Made by a program: the position numbers and the translations under genes. The notes beneath the pieces are model-generated. The model was not told where the DNA came from. It saw nothing but the letters and a program-made list of their open reading frames with translations, and did no database searches. From assembly GCA_024760905.1 (NCBI GenBank), contig CM045733.1, positions 37,647,001-37,711,000 of the forward strand: DNA of 64,000 bases. The letters run 5' to 3'. Positions 24,456 to 35,098 of the stretch are shown piece by piece (position 1 is the first letter of the stretch; every line of letters starts with the position of its first letter). This DNA is from Plotosus lineatus. Lineage: Eukaryota; Chordata; Actinopteri; Siluriformes; Plotosidae.

Positions 24456-24644
24456 CTTGTCTTTCCTCTGTCTAGCCACATCTTCAGCAGACAGCAAGGT
24501 TTTGTAATAGGAGCTGCGTTCAGCTGTAAAGTGAACCTTTGAGAGCGAGTTCTCTACCAATGCCACAGACAGGTTTATCCCCTCGATGTGAAGCCAACCA
24601 ATGAAGTTACCCGCTTTATCCATGCTCTCCACTTCAACCTCCAC
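24456..24644 (-). CDS. snd1: SND1 exon: end of SN repeat 4, [14 protein letters not shown]
   Basis: This 189-nt exon encodes exactly 63 residues in phase 0, from [18 protein letters not shown] to DVARQRKDK. The acceptor is TTTTAG and the donor GTGAGG. The motifs [29 protein letters not shown] and LLSAED are nearly identical to vertebrate SND1 and form the end of SN repeat 4. The previous exon ends on a whole codon (Glu) and this one starts on a whole codon, so the ~25-kb intron between them, which holds LRRC4, is a phase-0 intron. Confidence 0.96.
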
Positions 24645-25009
24645 CTAAAACACAAAGAAGATATTACATTATATCTGACAAAAGGGAACAGAGTCCATAA
24701 AAATATTAACATGCATAACAATCGGTGTACACTGAAAACAGGTCATCTCCAAACTGTCGGAGCTGGTGTTTGGGTCGTGGTGCCACCCAGGGTCACACCA
24801 AACAAAACAGCTTTTTTATGCAGCATGTACTCAAATGTATATATAAAACCATGGAAACAAAGGACAACTGCAAAATGATTATGCTCTCCTCTCAGGTTTT
24901 ATTAGTGATAGGTATGGGTTTGAGGAATATGAATACATTCAAGATCATATTTCATTTTAAACACAGCAATAATGTTTGAACCTTGGATAAGTTCGGAAAG
25001 CAATCATCA

Positions 25010-25182
25010 TCATCTTTTTCTTTCGCCCTTTCCCTTTTTCAGGGGTCGCCACAGCGAATCATCTGATTCGCACATTTGATTTGGCTTAGGTTTTTACGTC
25101 GGATGCCCTTCCTGACACAACCCTTTAGCTTTGCAGCTACTCTTTACAAAAGTCACCAATGGTTCTTTTACATAGCTCTCAC
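25010..25182 (-). mobile_element. RTE-tailed tRNA SINE, copy 5, head missing
   Basis: Minus-strand tail (CGCTGTGGCGACCCC), GGAAGGGCATCCGACG block and AACCATTGGTGACTTTTGTA body are present; the tRNA head is absent. The tail reads GACCCCTGAAAAAGGG, closer to the LINE tail than most copies. Confidence 0.85.
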
Positions 25183-25465
25183 TCAAATCAGGTTGCTCTG
25201 TGTGGGTTTGAGTTGTCCACGGCTAGAAAAATGGCCATTGTCAATGAGAAACAAAGAGGAGCCAGGCTTGAAGTACCTGATCATCTAACTGTTAGATGGA
25301 AACCTGGATAGGCTTACAAGCCACAGTGTCTTGTACTCATTGTGAAATTTGATGGTGGATGGGTGATGATCTGGGGTGTTTCAGTAAGGATGTATTAATC
25401 AAGCCATGTACAAGGTAATCCTGGAAGAACATTGTTTGTATACTTGCACAACTGTTCCTCTAGAC

Positions 25466-26801
25466 CAGGGGTCGGCAACCTTTGCCATTCAAAGAGCCAT
25501 TTGGACCCGTTTTCCACATTAAAGAAAACACTGGGAGCCACAAATCCTTTTTTGACATTTTAAATCAAATCACACTGCATATAATGTTTTTCCCCTTTTT
25601 CCTTCATGTTAATATAAAATAACAATATGTTACATTGATTTAAACGACTGCAGAGACCATTACATTACAATTCTGTTTGCAACAAAAACATTTAGATTAA
25701 AATAAAATTGCCAGCCTCCCGCGACCGAATTAGAATTAAGCGGTTCAGAAAATGAATGAATGTGTTCGAATGCTTCTTGTGTTTTTATAAAGAAAAAGAA
25801 TATCCATCCCACGAAGCGCGGGACGGGCTGCAGCCAGATGTGTAACGGGTTGGGTTGCCAACTTCACCAATCACGCCCTTCGTGGGAGCTTCTTTTCTTT
25901 ATTCGTTATATTAATGTTGTTTTGTCATAGTTTTAATTTACAAAAATGACACCAACACGGAAAAGTATTTGAAGACTTATTTTAAGAAGGAGCCTGCTCA
26001 ACATTCTTTTAAATAAATATTAATGCTTAATGCTGCACTGACCGACCCATTCTCAGAGTGGATACTGAACCACAGTGAGGACAGTTATTTAATCTGGAGA
26101 TTGCTGTGTATAAACAAATCTCATCCACATCTCTTCCTTCAGCTGTGATTTCTGTTCCTGAATTACAAACCCGGTGGCAGAAAAAAATCTCTCTCTCACC
26201 GCACTGCTGCTTGCCATGAGCTCTTTTAGGGCTCTTTTATATTTATTTGGTGTGGGCGGGGTGATTTTGTGTGTGTTCTTGTGTTCTTGTGGACACACAC
26301 AAAATCACCCCGCCCACACCAAATAAATATCCGCCCACATCTGTGACTCTTAATTTTCATCTATGTAATTTTCAACCCTAAAAGAGCATTGGAAGGGTAC
26401 CCAGATCATTCAGGTGGAAAAAAAACCTAGATTGGACATTACTGTTTCAATTCTGAAGTGGGGCCATCTTGGTGGGATCACATGACTGTTTAAGACTTAA
26501 AGCAAGGTGGCTCACGAAGATGGCTCCAATTCAGAATTGAAATAGTAATGTCCACTCTAGGTTTTTTTTCTTTTCTTTTGATGATCAGTGATTGGTGGGA
26601 ACAGGTGGAAGGTGTGGCTATTGTTTGGTTGAAGTGAAAACCTGCACCCACACCGGCCCTTTGCTGTGTGAGTAACTAAGCACTTTGTGGTGCACCAGTC
26701 AGCCACCGTAAAGCACAACTTTATTTTGAAAAGCCATGGAGCCGCACCAGAAAGGTGAAAGAGCCGCACGCGGCTCCGGAGCCGCGGGTTGCCGACCCCT
26801 G
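25466..26801 (-). mobile_element. hAT-like DNA transposon with 8-bp target duplication
   Basis: Inverted ends CAGGGGTCGGCAACCTTTG and CGCGGGTTGCCGACCCCTG, flanked by the 8-bp duplication CTCTAGAC at 25458-25465 and 26802-26809. An 8-bp duplication and CAGGGG termini are hAT hallmarks. It is 1.34 kb, internally rearranged, with two smaller inverted repeats (26239-26330 and 26417-26570) and one transposase remnant. Confidence 0.92.
26089..26298 (-). pseudogene. C-terminal dimerisation fragment of a hAT transposase
   Basis: YKRALKELMASSSAVRERFF followed by SATGFVIQEQKSQLKEE resembles the C-terminal hATC dimerisation segment (the SS..VER.FSA.G pattern). The rest of the transposase is missing. 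Confidence 0.7.
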
Positions 26802-27080
26802 CTCTAGACTGAGGACTGTTTCATGCAACACAGCCAGGTTGATCAAAGACTGGATTGAGGACCAAGATCAAGAACCTGTCTGGTCAGCCTAATCCACAGA
26901 CCTGAACCCTAGTGTAATCCTCTGAAATGTCGTTAAGAGGCAGTTGAAAGTTCGTAGACAACCAAACAAATATGAGCTAGCGTGGCAAAGTCACCCAAGG
27001 ATGCCAAAACACATTAAAGTGGAGATTAAAATGTTCCAGTTGTTCCAGAAATTGATTTCTGAACTCATCTAAAGTCCACA

Positions 27081-28510
27081 GTACAGTGCTGTTTACAATT
27101 AAATATGATCTTAATTTCTATGCATCTTTTTTTTTTTTTTACAGTTTTGATCAGTTTTCATTTTTTAAAAGCTTATAAAACAACGCTAAAATATTGCTGT
27201 TCCTCACATACCTATAAAACTATGAATCCTGAGAAACGGATCATTTCACAGTGGTCTTACTTTTCTTTTGTTCATGGTTGGATGTTTCCGGAAACATGGT
27301 GATCCTTTCAAATTTGAAACACATGACTCGACTAACGCCTTACATCAGAAAGACTGAAGGTAATGAATGTTTGTGATTATAGTTCATTCACAGTTCAAGA
27401 CTGTCTTTGTTCTACAAATGAACACAAACTGTTCTGGCAAGAAGGAAGAACGCAATACAACATGGGAATAATCCTTGCGTCGGAGTATGGAAAGGATAAT
27501 CTGAGCATTTTCAGTTAATTCTTTCACCCTTTACATGTTCAGACATGACCCATTCATCACAGTGTTTACCTCCATACAGAAATCATTCTCCTTTCTCTCT
27601 CATGACTCCAGTCTGTACTCTCGGTACCCCCCCCCCCCCCCCCCCCGCGACCTTGTGGGTCTAGTGGCGCCTTGGGGGTGTAGTGATTTCTACAGTTCCA
27701 CAGTATAGACCATGTTAGTCTCAAGACAGTCTTCTCATCATTAGCAGCTGCATTTATCTAGTTACTTTGCCCTCGTTGCATGCAGATGTTTCTCTCAAGG
27801 AAGCAGAAAACTTCTCTCTGCAATGTTTATTACTTTTGATTGTGCCGGGTGGTTGCTGTTGAACAGTTGCTGCCAAGCACTTTTCATGCCTCTTCACTTT
27901 CACCATTAAATACTCCACTGTGAAATACTGAACATTGAACATTACCCACAGCACATAGACTCATCATTAAGCAGGTTATTTTCTAAGGATCAGGTAAATT
28001 TTAATCACCTATACAATTAAAGAATGATTAATTAACTAAAAATGTCAGCAAGAACTTTCTTCTCTATAACTAGGACACAGACTAACACAGAGAAAAGATA
28101 TCCTGATTATCATGAAAAAAAAAAATTCAAAAGCATGTGCTGTAATATATGCCATGATTTCCTCGGACAGTTAATATCCAAGTGAAAGCCATATTGTTTA
28201 ATTAAGACAAAGTCGTGAGAGCCAGATGCACTCGCCCACATGGTACTGGATGAAGAAAGAGCTCAGAAAAATAAATAATTTTCATACATTGAAACTCTCA
28301 TTCACATGAGAAAGATGACCAGAAAGGCAGCAAGGGCACACAATCTCAGCTAAGTAACCATGGTTATCAGACCAAAATGTGGAGCTGAGCATTCCATCTG
28401 CAAGGTAAATAACTGGCACAGATGAGAAGCAGTGGGCGTAGAGTGGTTCCATGACAGATGGGCTCAGTGACGAGCCTCGAGGTTCTCTGTTAACTAACAC
28501 TGGGGGTGTG
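27081..28510. other. Intron sequence with a 21-base C run, no gene recognised
   Basis: A C homopolymer of 21 bases at 27626-27646 is followed by GCGACCTTGTGGG. Otherwise ordinary intron sequence without recognisable ORFs. Confidence 0.5.
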
Positions 28511-28513
28511 TTT

Positions 28514-28515
<2 letters not shown>

Positions 28516-28560
<45 letters not shown>
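28516..28560. repeat. CT/CA microsatellite
   Basis: CT run followed directly by a CA run. Confidence 0.9.
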
Positions 28561-28561
<1 letters not shown>

Positions 28562-28898
28562 CTATGGGGTATTAGTGAGAGGAAGGTGGGAGAATGCAAG
28601 AACTTCATGGAGTGGTATCAGTACCACCATCTTGAATTCAAAATTAAATCAAGAATTTACACAGAAGCTTCTCCAGCCATGGTTTCCCTCTTAGTAGTCA
28701 TCAAAGAGGTCAGACCCTGTGGGTGGTCAAGACTACAAACACCTTGTCCATCTCAAGGGAGATATGTTGTGAAGAACTGAAGCTGATAGTCTGACAGTTT
28801 TGTGTTGATGTGATGCGTTTCCACTATAGTTTGTTTATGCAGCTATTATGTGTCCAATACCTGTGAATGTCATGAGTTCTGATAATACGGAAGTTCCC

Positions 28899-29230
28899 TT
28901 TCCATCCCTCAATTCACCCCCCACCATTTTACCCCTACCACCCTCAATCCAACCATCCCTCAAGGTTACTCATTCATTTACCCCTCCCTCCATTCAGCTC
29001 TCCCACTCTCAATCCAACTACTCCTCATAAGTATGGCTTCATTAACCTTCAACATCAATCCTTTCTCACCCACCATTCACCCTACCACCCCTTAATCCAA
29101 CCAACCCTCATAGTTACTCCCTCATTTACCCCTTCCCAATCCATTCACCCCAATACCCCTCAATCCAACCACCCATTATAGTTACTCCTACATTTACCCC
29201 TCTTCAACCCTCCATTCACCACCCACCATT
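28899..29230. repeat. C-rich degenerate minisatellite, left part
   Basis: Recurring units of roughly 55-70 bases built from CCCTCAATCCAACCA, AGTTACTC and CATTTACCCCT. The plus strand is very poor in G. The array resumes at 30751 after a Tc1-like insertion. Confidence 0.7.
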
Positions 29231-29232
29231 TA

Positions 29233-30748
29233 CAGTGCCTTGCAAAAGTATTCACCCCTTGACATTTTTCATGTTTTGTTTCCTTACAACCTGGAATTAA
29301 AATGGACTGTTTGAAGGTTTGCATTATTTCATTAACAGAGCATACCTATAACTTTAAAGATGTGATTTATTTTATTGTGAGTCTGACAAGAAATAGGACA
29401 AAATAACAAAAAACTTCAGTCTGCAAAACTATTCAGCACCCCCCCTCCCCACAAAAAAAAAAATGAAATTAAAAAAAAAAAATAAATAAATAAATAAATA
29501 AAATAAAATACTTTGTAGAGCCACCTTTTGAAGCAATGACAGCTGCAAGTCACTTTGGATAAGTCTCAATGAGCATGCCACATCTTATTACTGGGATTTT
29601 TTTCCCCATTCCTCAAGGCAAAACTGCTCCAGTTCCTTCATCTTGGTTTCCGCTTGTAAACACCAATCGTCAAGTATGACCACAGATTCTCAATTGGTTT
29701 AAGGTCTGGACTTTGACTAGGCCATTTAAACATTTTAATGTTTCCAGTTAAACCACCTGAGTGTTGCTTTCGTAGTACGCTTCGGGTCATTGTCCTGCTG
29801 GAAGATGAACCCCTACCCAGTCTCAAATCATAGGTAGACTATAATAGTTTTTACTTAAGAATATCCCTATATTTAGCACCATCCATCTTTTCCTCGACTC
29901 GGATCAGTTTCCCAGCCCCTGCTGCTGAAAAGCATCCTCACAGCATGATGTGACCCAGCTCTGTGGCATGTACAGCTTATTGTAGTTCCATGCACAGATA
30001 CGCCAGTCTCTGCTGTGGAACTCAGTAGCTTCTTCAGGGTTGACTCTCTGATTAATGCCCTCCTTGCTTGGTCTGTGAGTTTTGGTGGGTGGCCCTCTCT
30101 TGGCAGGTTTGTTGTGGTACCATTTTCTTACCATTTGAAGATGATGGACTTGATGGGCTTTTGTGGATCAAAGATTTGGATTTTATTTTTATAACCTGAC
30201 TTGTACCAGAACCTTTCAAGGGCTTCAAAGGAAAGGGGATGAATACACATGCTAATTTTCAGATTTTTATTTTAAAAAATTGTTATATATTTTTCTTATT
30301 TCAGTTCACCAATTTGGACCATTTTATGAAGATCCATCACATAAAATTCTTTAGATTGAAGAAATCTTCTTCTTTTCCTTTCGGCTGTTCCCTTCAGGGG
30401 TCGCCACAGCAAACCATCCGCCTCCATCTCACCCTATCCTCTGTATCTTCTACTCTTACTCCAACTACCTTCATGTCCTCCTCCACCACATCCATAAATC
30501 TTCTCTTTGGTCTTCCTCTCGGCCTTCTGCCTGGTAGTTCCCACCTCAGCATCCTATTACCAAGAAACTCACTATCCCTCCTCTGTACATCTCCAAACCA
30601 TCTCAATCTAGCCTCCCTGTCTTTGTCTCCAAAACCTCTAACATGTGCTTTTAGATTAAAGAAATAACATAAAAAAAGTTTAATTTCATGTTGTAATATA
30701 ATAAAATGCACAAAAAGAAAGGAGGTTGAATACTTTTAAATGGCCATG
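29233..30748 (-). mobile_element. Tc1-like DNA transposon inserted in the minisatellite
   Basis: Left end CAGTGCCTTGCAAAAGTATT and right end AATACTTTTAAATGGCCATG are degenerate inverted repeats, with TA on both sides. The minus strand carries broken transposase segments: 29904-30134 (PEEATEFHSRDWRICAWN) and 29638-29826 with [13 protein letters not shown], the Glu of the DDE triad. It contains a younger LINE insertion. Confidence 0.88.
30366..30649 (-). mobile_element. RTE-like LINE, short 5'-truncated copy with target duplication
   Basis: Codes the C-terminal LINE part on the minus strand (RLRWFGDVQRRDSEFLG, ELPGRRPRGRPKRRF) to the natural end. Flanked by 16-bp direct repeats with one mismatch (TTTAGATTGAAGAAAT / TTTAGATTAAAGAAAT) at 30350-30365 and 30650-30665. 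It sits inside the Tc1-like element. Confidence 0.92.
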
Positions 30749-30750
30749 TA

Positions 30751-31060
30751 CTCCTATCACCCTCAAGCCCACCACCCCATCAGAGTTAGGTCATCATTTA
30801 ATCCCTCCCACCATAGCGCCACTCACCCCTCCCACCATACCTACATTAACCCCTCAGTTTATCTTACAGACATCAATACAGCCACTCCTCATATTTATCC
30901 TTGCCACCATGCTTGAATTTACCCCTCCTCCATGCCTCTATTCACTCTTCCCACCATTGCTCCATTTATCCCACTCTCCATAACTTGATTTATCCCTCTC
31001 TCCCTTCATTTACCCCTCCATTAATCCCTTTCCATTTACACCTCCCTTAATGCCTCCTCT
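30751..31060. repeat. C-rich degenerate minisatellite, right part
   Basis: Continues the array with CACCCCTCCCACCAT, TTTACCCCTCC and CCATTTATCCC units. Plus strand again nearly free of G. Confidence 0.65.
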
Positions 31061-32010
31061 CTCATGTCCTTTATAACTGGCTGGAGATAAAATTCACAAT
31101 ACAGATCAGTCACAACTTTTAACAATAAACATAAATAAGGTCATTGTCATCTTTGTTCATGATCAATTTAGCACAAAGCAGAGGTTGGACTTCAAGGTTG
31201 TACCCACATCAGCAAAGTTAGCGAAGAACATCGTTTGGGAGATGAAGTGTTTCAGAAGAAAATAAATCAGGAAGTGGTGCTAAATGCCCCTCATCCCATC
31301 CATCGAGGACTTCGGCACTATTGTGGTTAAATCTGCACTGCAGCAGAAACACCTTTCTTTACACATCACCATGGTTAATTTACAGAGATTTATTGCAGAG
31401 TTTGTGTCTATCTAGGTCATGTCTGTAGATCTCTCATGGATTAAGACCGTCTGTTTATCTACTGGTGCAAATAATATTCAAATATATTACATGCTTAATC
31501 CCCAGATCGCCACATAAGATAAAGAGCAAGCACGATAAGATTTTATAAAAAAAATTAATTAATTAATTAAAAAAAAAAAAAAAAAAAAACCCTGTCCATA
31601 TTCAATAATACAAAAATTAAGATGCACAGGAAACACCATACAAGTGAAAATTAATAAACACATCTAGAGGCATACCTAGCACTGTCCTTTACCTCGTATG
31701 ATTTCTTGTTCTTGATGCATCATTGGCTTTATGAACTCCAGAACTACAAATGAAATGACCCCCAAATGACCCAAGTCTGAAACATTGTAGGAAACAAAAT
31801 TGTGCACTGAAGCTCACTGGTTTGGTATGCAACGGGTGGTGGCCCACTATGAAATAAGGGGTTTACTTCCTATCTGTAACTTGTGAAGTGGCTGACACAA
31901 GCAAACTATATTTCAGGTGAAAGTGCAGATAATTTGTTACAAGACATCAGTTCTTTATATTAATAAAGAGAGCATCAGATGGATGCAAGGAGAGAAACGA
32001 GAGAGAGAGC

Positions 32011-32050
<40 letters not shown>

Positions 32051-32898
32051 GAACATAGCTCCAGCACCAGGTAGTAAAGACCCACCAGAACTTCAATCAG
32101 TTTTTAAGAAGAATAAGAGTGAAACCTAAAACAACAGACTTTCAGCTCCAGGAGGTGTTTTCAGGCTGATTTGGAGGCAGCATGCTACATATACACTAAA
32201 GGTCCTGTAAGTACTTTCAGTGAAAATAAAGCAACTCGGGACACCACTTACTATGAGTGGAGAAAGTGGAACACTTTAGTTAGGCAGATTTGAAAGTACA
32301 TGGTTGCAGTAAGCAAGCTTGTGCCTCCAAGACACAGCTGGGCATACTGAAGCTCATCGTGGATCGACGTTAGCATAGACGAGTATTTCTAATATCCAGA
32401 CTCGCTTCACATCTCCTATTCCTCGCTAAACAAACTGCCTGAACACACTATGAAGCACATTCTAAGAAACACTGCCGGTATTTAAAATAATAAAAAAGAA
32501 GAAGGAAGAGATAAGGGTATACAAGTGACTTTGAGGAGCAGAAGCACAAAGGAAGCTTAAAAAGGTGAGACCCCATAGTGTGTGTGTGATTGCCTCAGTT
32601 CTCCAGGATTTATATAAACTGTAGGGGTGTAACTGAAGATGAATGCATGATTAAAACTGAACAGATATCAGGGGTGTAAATATAAATAATTAAATAAATC
32701 CACACACTTGACCTCCTTCAGCAAACCACACAATGAACAAACTGAGGACAATATAAACAAGTCAAATATTATATTATACCACACTAAATGAGGAAAGGTG
32801 GCTGAGTGGTTAAGACACTGGGGTACTGATCAAAAGATTTGAATTCAAGACAACTAATGGGGCTTTGCACAAATAAGATAAAGGTCACTCTGGAAAAG

Positions 32899-32936
<38 letters not shown>

Positions 32937-33499
32937 ATGGAGTTAAATGTAACAAACTCCAAATCTATCTCACACTTAGAGCTGACTGCAGATCAAGATG
33001 GACTAATTAAACAAGTGGATCTAGACTGAGTGTCTTTTTGAAGATAAGACCAGAAGATTGACATATGCAAACTCTCAAGCATCAGACAGTGATTAGGTAC
33101 CCCCCCCCCCCGTTTCCTGCCTGCATGCCATTTACAAACAGCACTGCATCATTATACACATTTATACTCTGAGCAACTGCTTCAAAGCCATTAAGAAAGA
33201 AGGGAATAGACAAGACACACACAAAGCAAGTAAGAAAAAAGTGGGAGAGGTTGTGAGAGAGAGAGAGGTAATGGAGACATGCAATCTTAGATTAAGGAAA
33301 TGCGATCACCCCATGTACATGTGAGACCCAAGTCATTCATTAGTTAGATTGTGTGTACATGTAAAATCAGGACAAGCTTCTTTCTCTCACTGCAATTCAT
33401 GTCCAGCTATTCTGCTGCTGCAAAACTGTGTTCTGCAGTCCTGAAGCCAAAGAATGACAATTTATATACATATCTGTGCTGCTTATAAAGAACTTTAAG
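31061..33499. other. Intron upstream of LRRC4, no gene recognised
   Basis: Contains A-runs (31569-31589, 32902-32931), a GA microsatellite (31999-32052) and a decayed tRNA-like SINE head (32793-32890). Distal LRRC4 regulatory sequence could lie here, but nothing in the sequence proves it. Confidence 0.4.
32793..32931 (+). mobile_element. Decayed tRNA-derived SINE with poly(A) tail
   Basis: GGTGGCTGAGTGGTTAAGAC (A-box-like) and GATTTGAATTC (decayed B box), with GATCAAAAG between them, followed by a 29-base A run. The head differs from the RTE-tailed family. Confidence 0.6.
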
Positions 33500-34018
33500 A
33501 GCCCAGGAAAACGAAAGGTAGAGAGAATGCAGAACAGAAAGAGAGGGAAAAGATGGAGCTAGAAAGGATGTTAAATGCATGAAAACAATCCTGCATAAAA
33601 ACAATGCACTGCCTGAAGGAAAATGTTAGCAGTACATGTGCACTTCCATTGAATGACAAAAGGGGGAGTGAGAGTACAAGGCAGGGTCTCATCTGCTTCC
33701 TACAATGCAGCGGAACAAAAATTGAGGCAGAAACAGCAGCAAGAAAGAGAGAGGACACACAAGTAAGAGCGAGAGGGAAGGGAGGGAGTTTCAGAGAGGA
33801 TGAGAGTGCCGTTGCCGTGGGGATGCACTTTTTCCTTGCCAGAACAATTCTCCAGCAGCTCGAGCCAGGTGCCTGGGCAGCCAAAAAGGGAATGAGCTCT
33901 CCAAAACTGCTCTCAGCTAAGGACACTCATCTCTGCTCCATACAATACACATACCTTCCAGATCAATGCAGCGTCATAGCATGGGAGGAGAAGAAGCTCT
34001 CTCTTGCGCGCGCACTTG

Positions 34019-34054
<36 letters not shown>

Positions 34055-34790
34055 CTCTCTCACATTCAAGGGAACAAGAGAGCATGCTTGAACACAAGTG
34101 TCTGTGTTCTGCAGTACACTAAGCCTTAACGGATTCTTTTACTGGTACTGCTACCTCCAAACTGCTCCTTTCAGTCCAGACTTTATTGAAGAATTCAAAA
34201 GGATTGCAACGAGACCATGTGAAGGGTGCAGCTGTCGCCATAAGCCAATGGAGAGCTACATCAAGGGGAAAAAAATAACCTTATGACTGCAGTGTGCGTG
34301 TCAGCTTTTTTAACTGGGCTCTACACACCAAAATGGACAAGCAGTGACAGGAGAACCTCACCAACAAGAAAACACACTGGAGACTGTACAAAAGGAGAGG
34401 AGAGCATCTGAAAAGACGGTGGAATTTTCATGCTTTTTCCTCTTACCAGCTCCCTTCCCCCCGGTTTAGTTCCTGTAGGCATTCACCATGGAGATTTAGA
34501 ATTGGTTTTAGTGGTGGCTTCAAATGACAATTTCCAAGGACGACTATCTGCAGACGGAGCATCAACAAGCGAAGGCGCATGCGTCTGAGCTAAACTGGAA
34601 TGTTACCCTAGCCTAAAGCTTTATTACTTCATGTACTCCTCTGTGATTTTACTGGTAAAATCATTCTGTTGTCCATTTTGTGTTTCCCACTAAAAAAGCA
34701 CTACAGAAGGATTCGCCTTTGGATAAAGAAGTAAAAATATGCAAATATGTACCAAGGCGATCAAAAAAATGGACCTATAAATTCAATGAG
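33500..34790 (+). other. lrrc4: Candidate LRRC4 promoter and 5' noncoding exon
   Basis: LRRC4 in mammals has a noncoding first exon and a coding second exon. Here a plausible donor (ATGAG/GTAGGT at 34790/34791) and a plausible acceptor after a strong pyrimidine tract (CTCCCCTCCCCAAG, ending 35065) would remove a 275-bp intron just before the coding exon. The upstream stretch is purine-rich, has a CA/CT microsatellite at about 34020-34063, and shows no recognised transposon. A 172-codon plus-strand ORF at 33604-34122 matches nothing I know and is probably chance. The transcription start cannot be fixed from sequence alone. Confidence 0.35.
34020..34063. repeat. CA/CT microsatellite in the LRRC4 upstream region
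   Basis: CA run followed by CTCTCTCTC, preceded by GCGCGCGC. It lies within the predicted LRRC4 5' noncoding region. Confidence 0.85.
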
Positions 34791-35068
34791 GTAGGTTTCC
34801 AGTTTTTCCAACTATATTTCTACATGCAGTCTGTAATTTTGATCTAATTTATTAATGCTTGGCTTCTGCCCAGCAAACCTCTCTCTTTTGCTCTTATATA
34901 CCCATCATTGAAAATCACCCACCCCCCAGTACAGTAAATGGCAAACCGAGTCAGAGTTTTGCTTAATCCTGGGTAGGGATAGGTCTCCTAAACTGGAGAC
35001 AAATCTCACCCCTCGTTCCCATTTTACCACCATCATCCCCGATCTTGCTCCCTCCCCTCCCCAAGACC

Positions 35069-35098
35069 ATGCTGAAATATGACTGTGCCACAACATGA
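35069..35098 (+). promoter_or_regulatory. Upstream ORF overlapping the LRRC4 start (ATGA)
   Basis: An ATG with a good context (ACC before it) opens a nine-codon ORF, MLKYDCATT, whose TGA stop overlaps the LRRC4 ATG by the shared bases ATGA. The main ATG also has A at -3. If the transcript includes this stretch, ribosomes would meet the short ORF first, which would favour termination-reinitiation or dampen translation. Whether it is transcribed depends on the predicted acceptor at 35065. Confidence 0.5.

Larger units (their letters stand above)
25184..27080 (+). pseudogene. Fossil Tc1/mariner-like transposase split by a hAT insertion
   Basis: Left of the hAT element, plus-strand translation in shifting frames gives ILEEHCLYTCTTV. 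Right of it, SCNTARLIKDWIED and then STDLNP follow, matching the spacing of the HTA and PDLNP motifs of Tc1-like transposases. Heavily mutated with many stops, so this is an ancient insertion. Confidence 0.6.

Noticed and set aside
33604..34122. 172-codon plus-strand ORF upstream of LRRC4
   Set aside because: Ends in CA/CT repeat-coded HTHTHT and shows no recognisable domain; more likely part of a noncoding leader.
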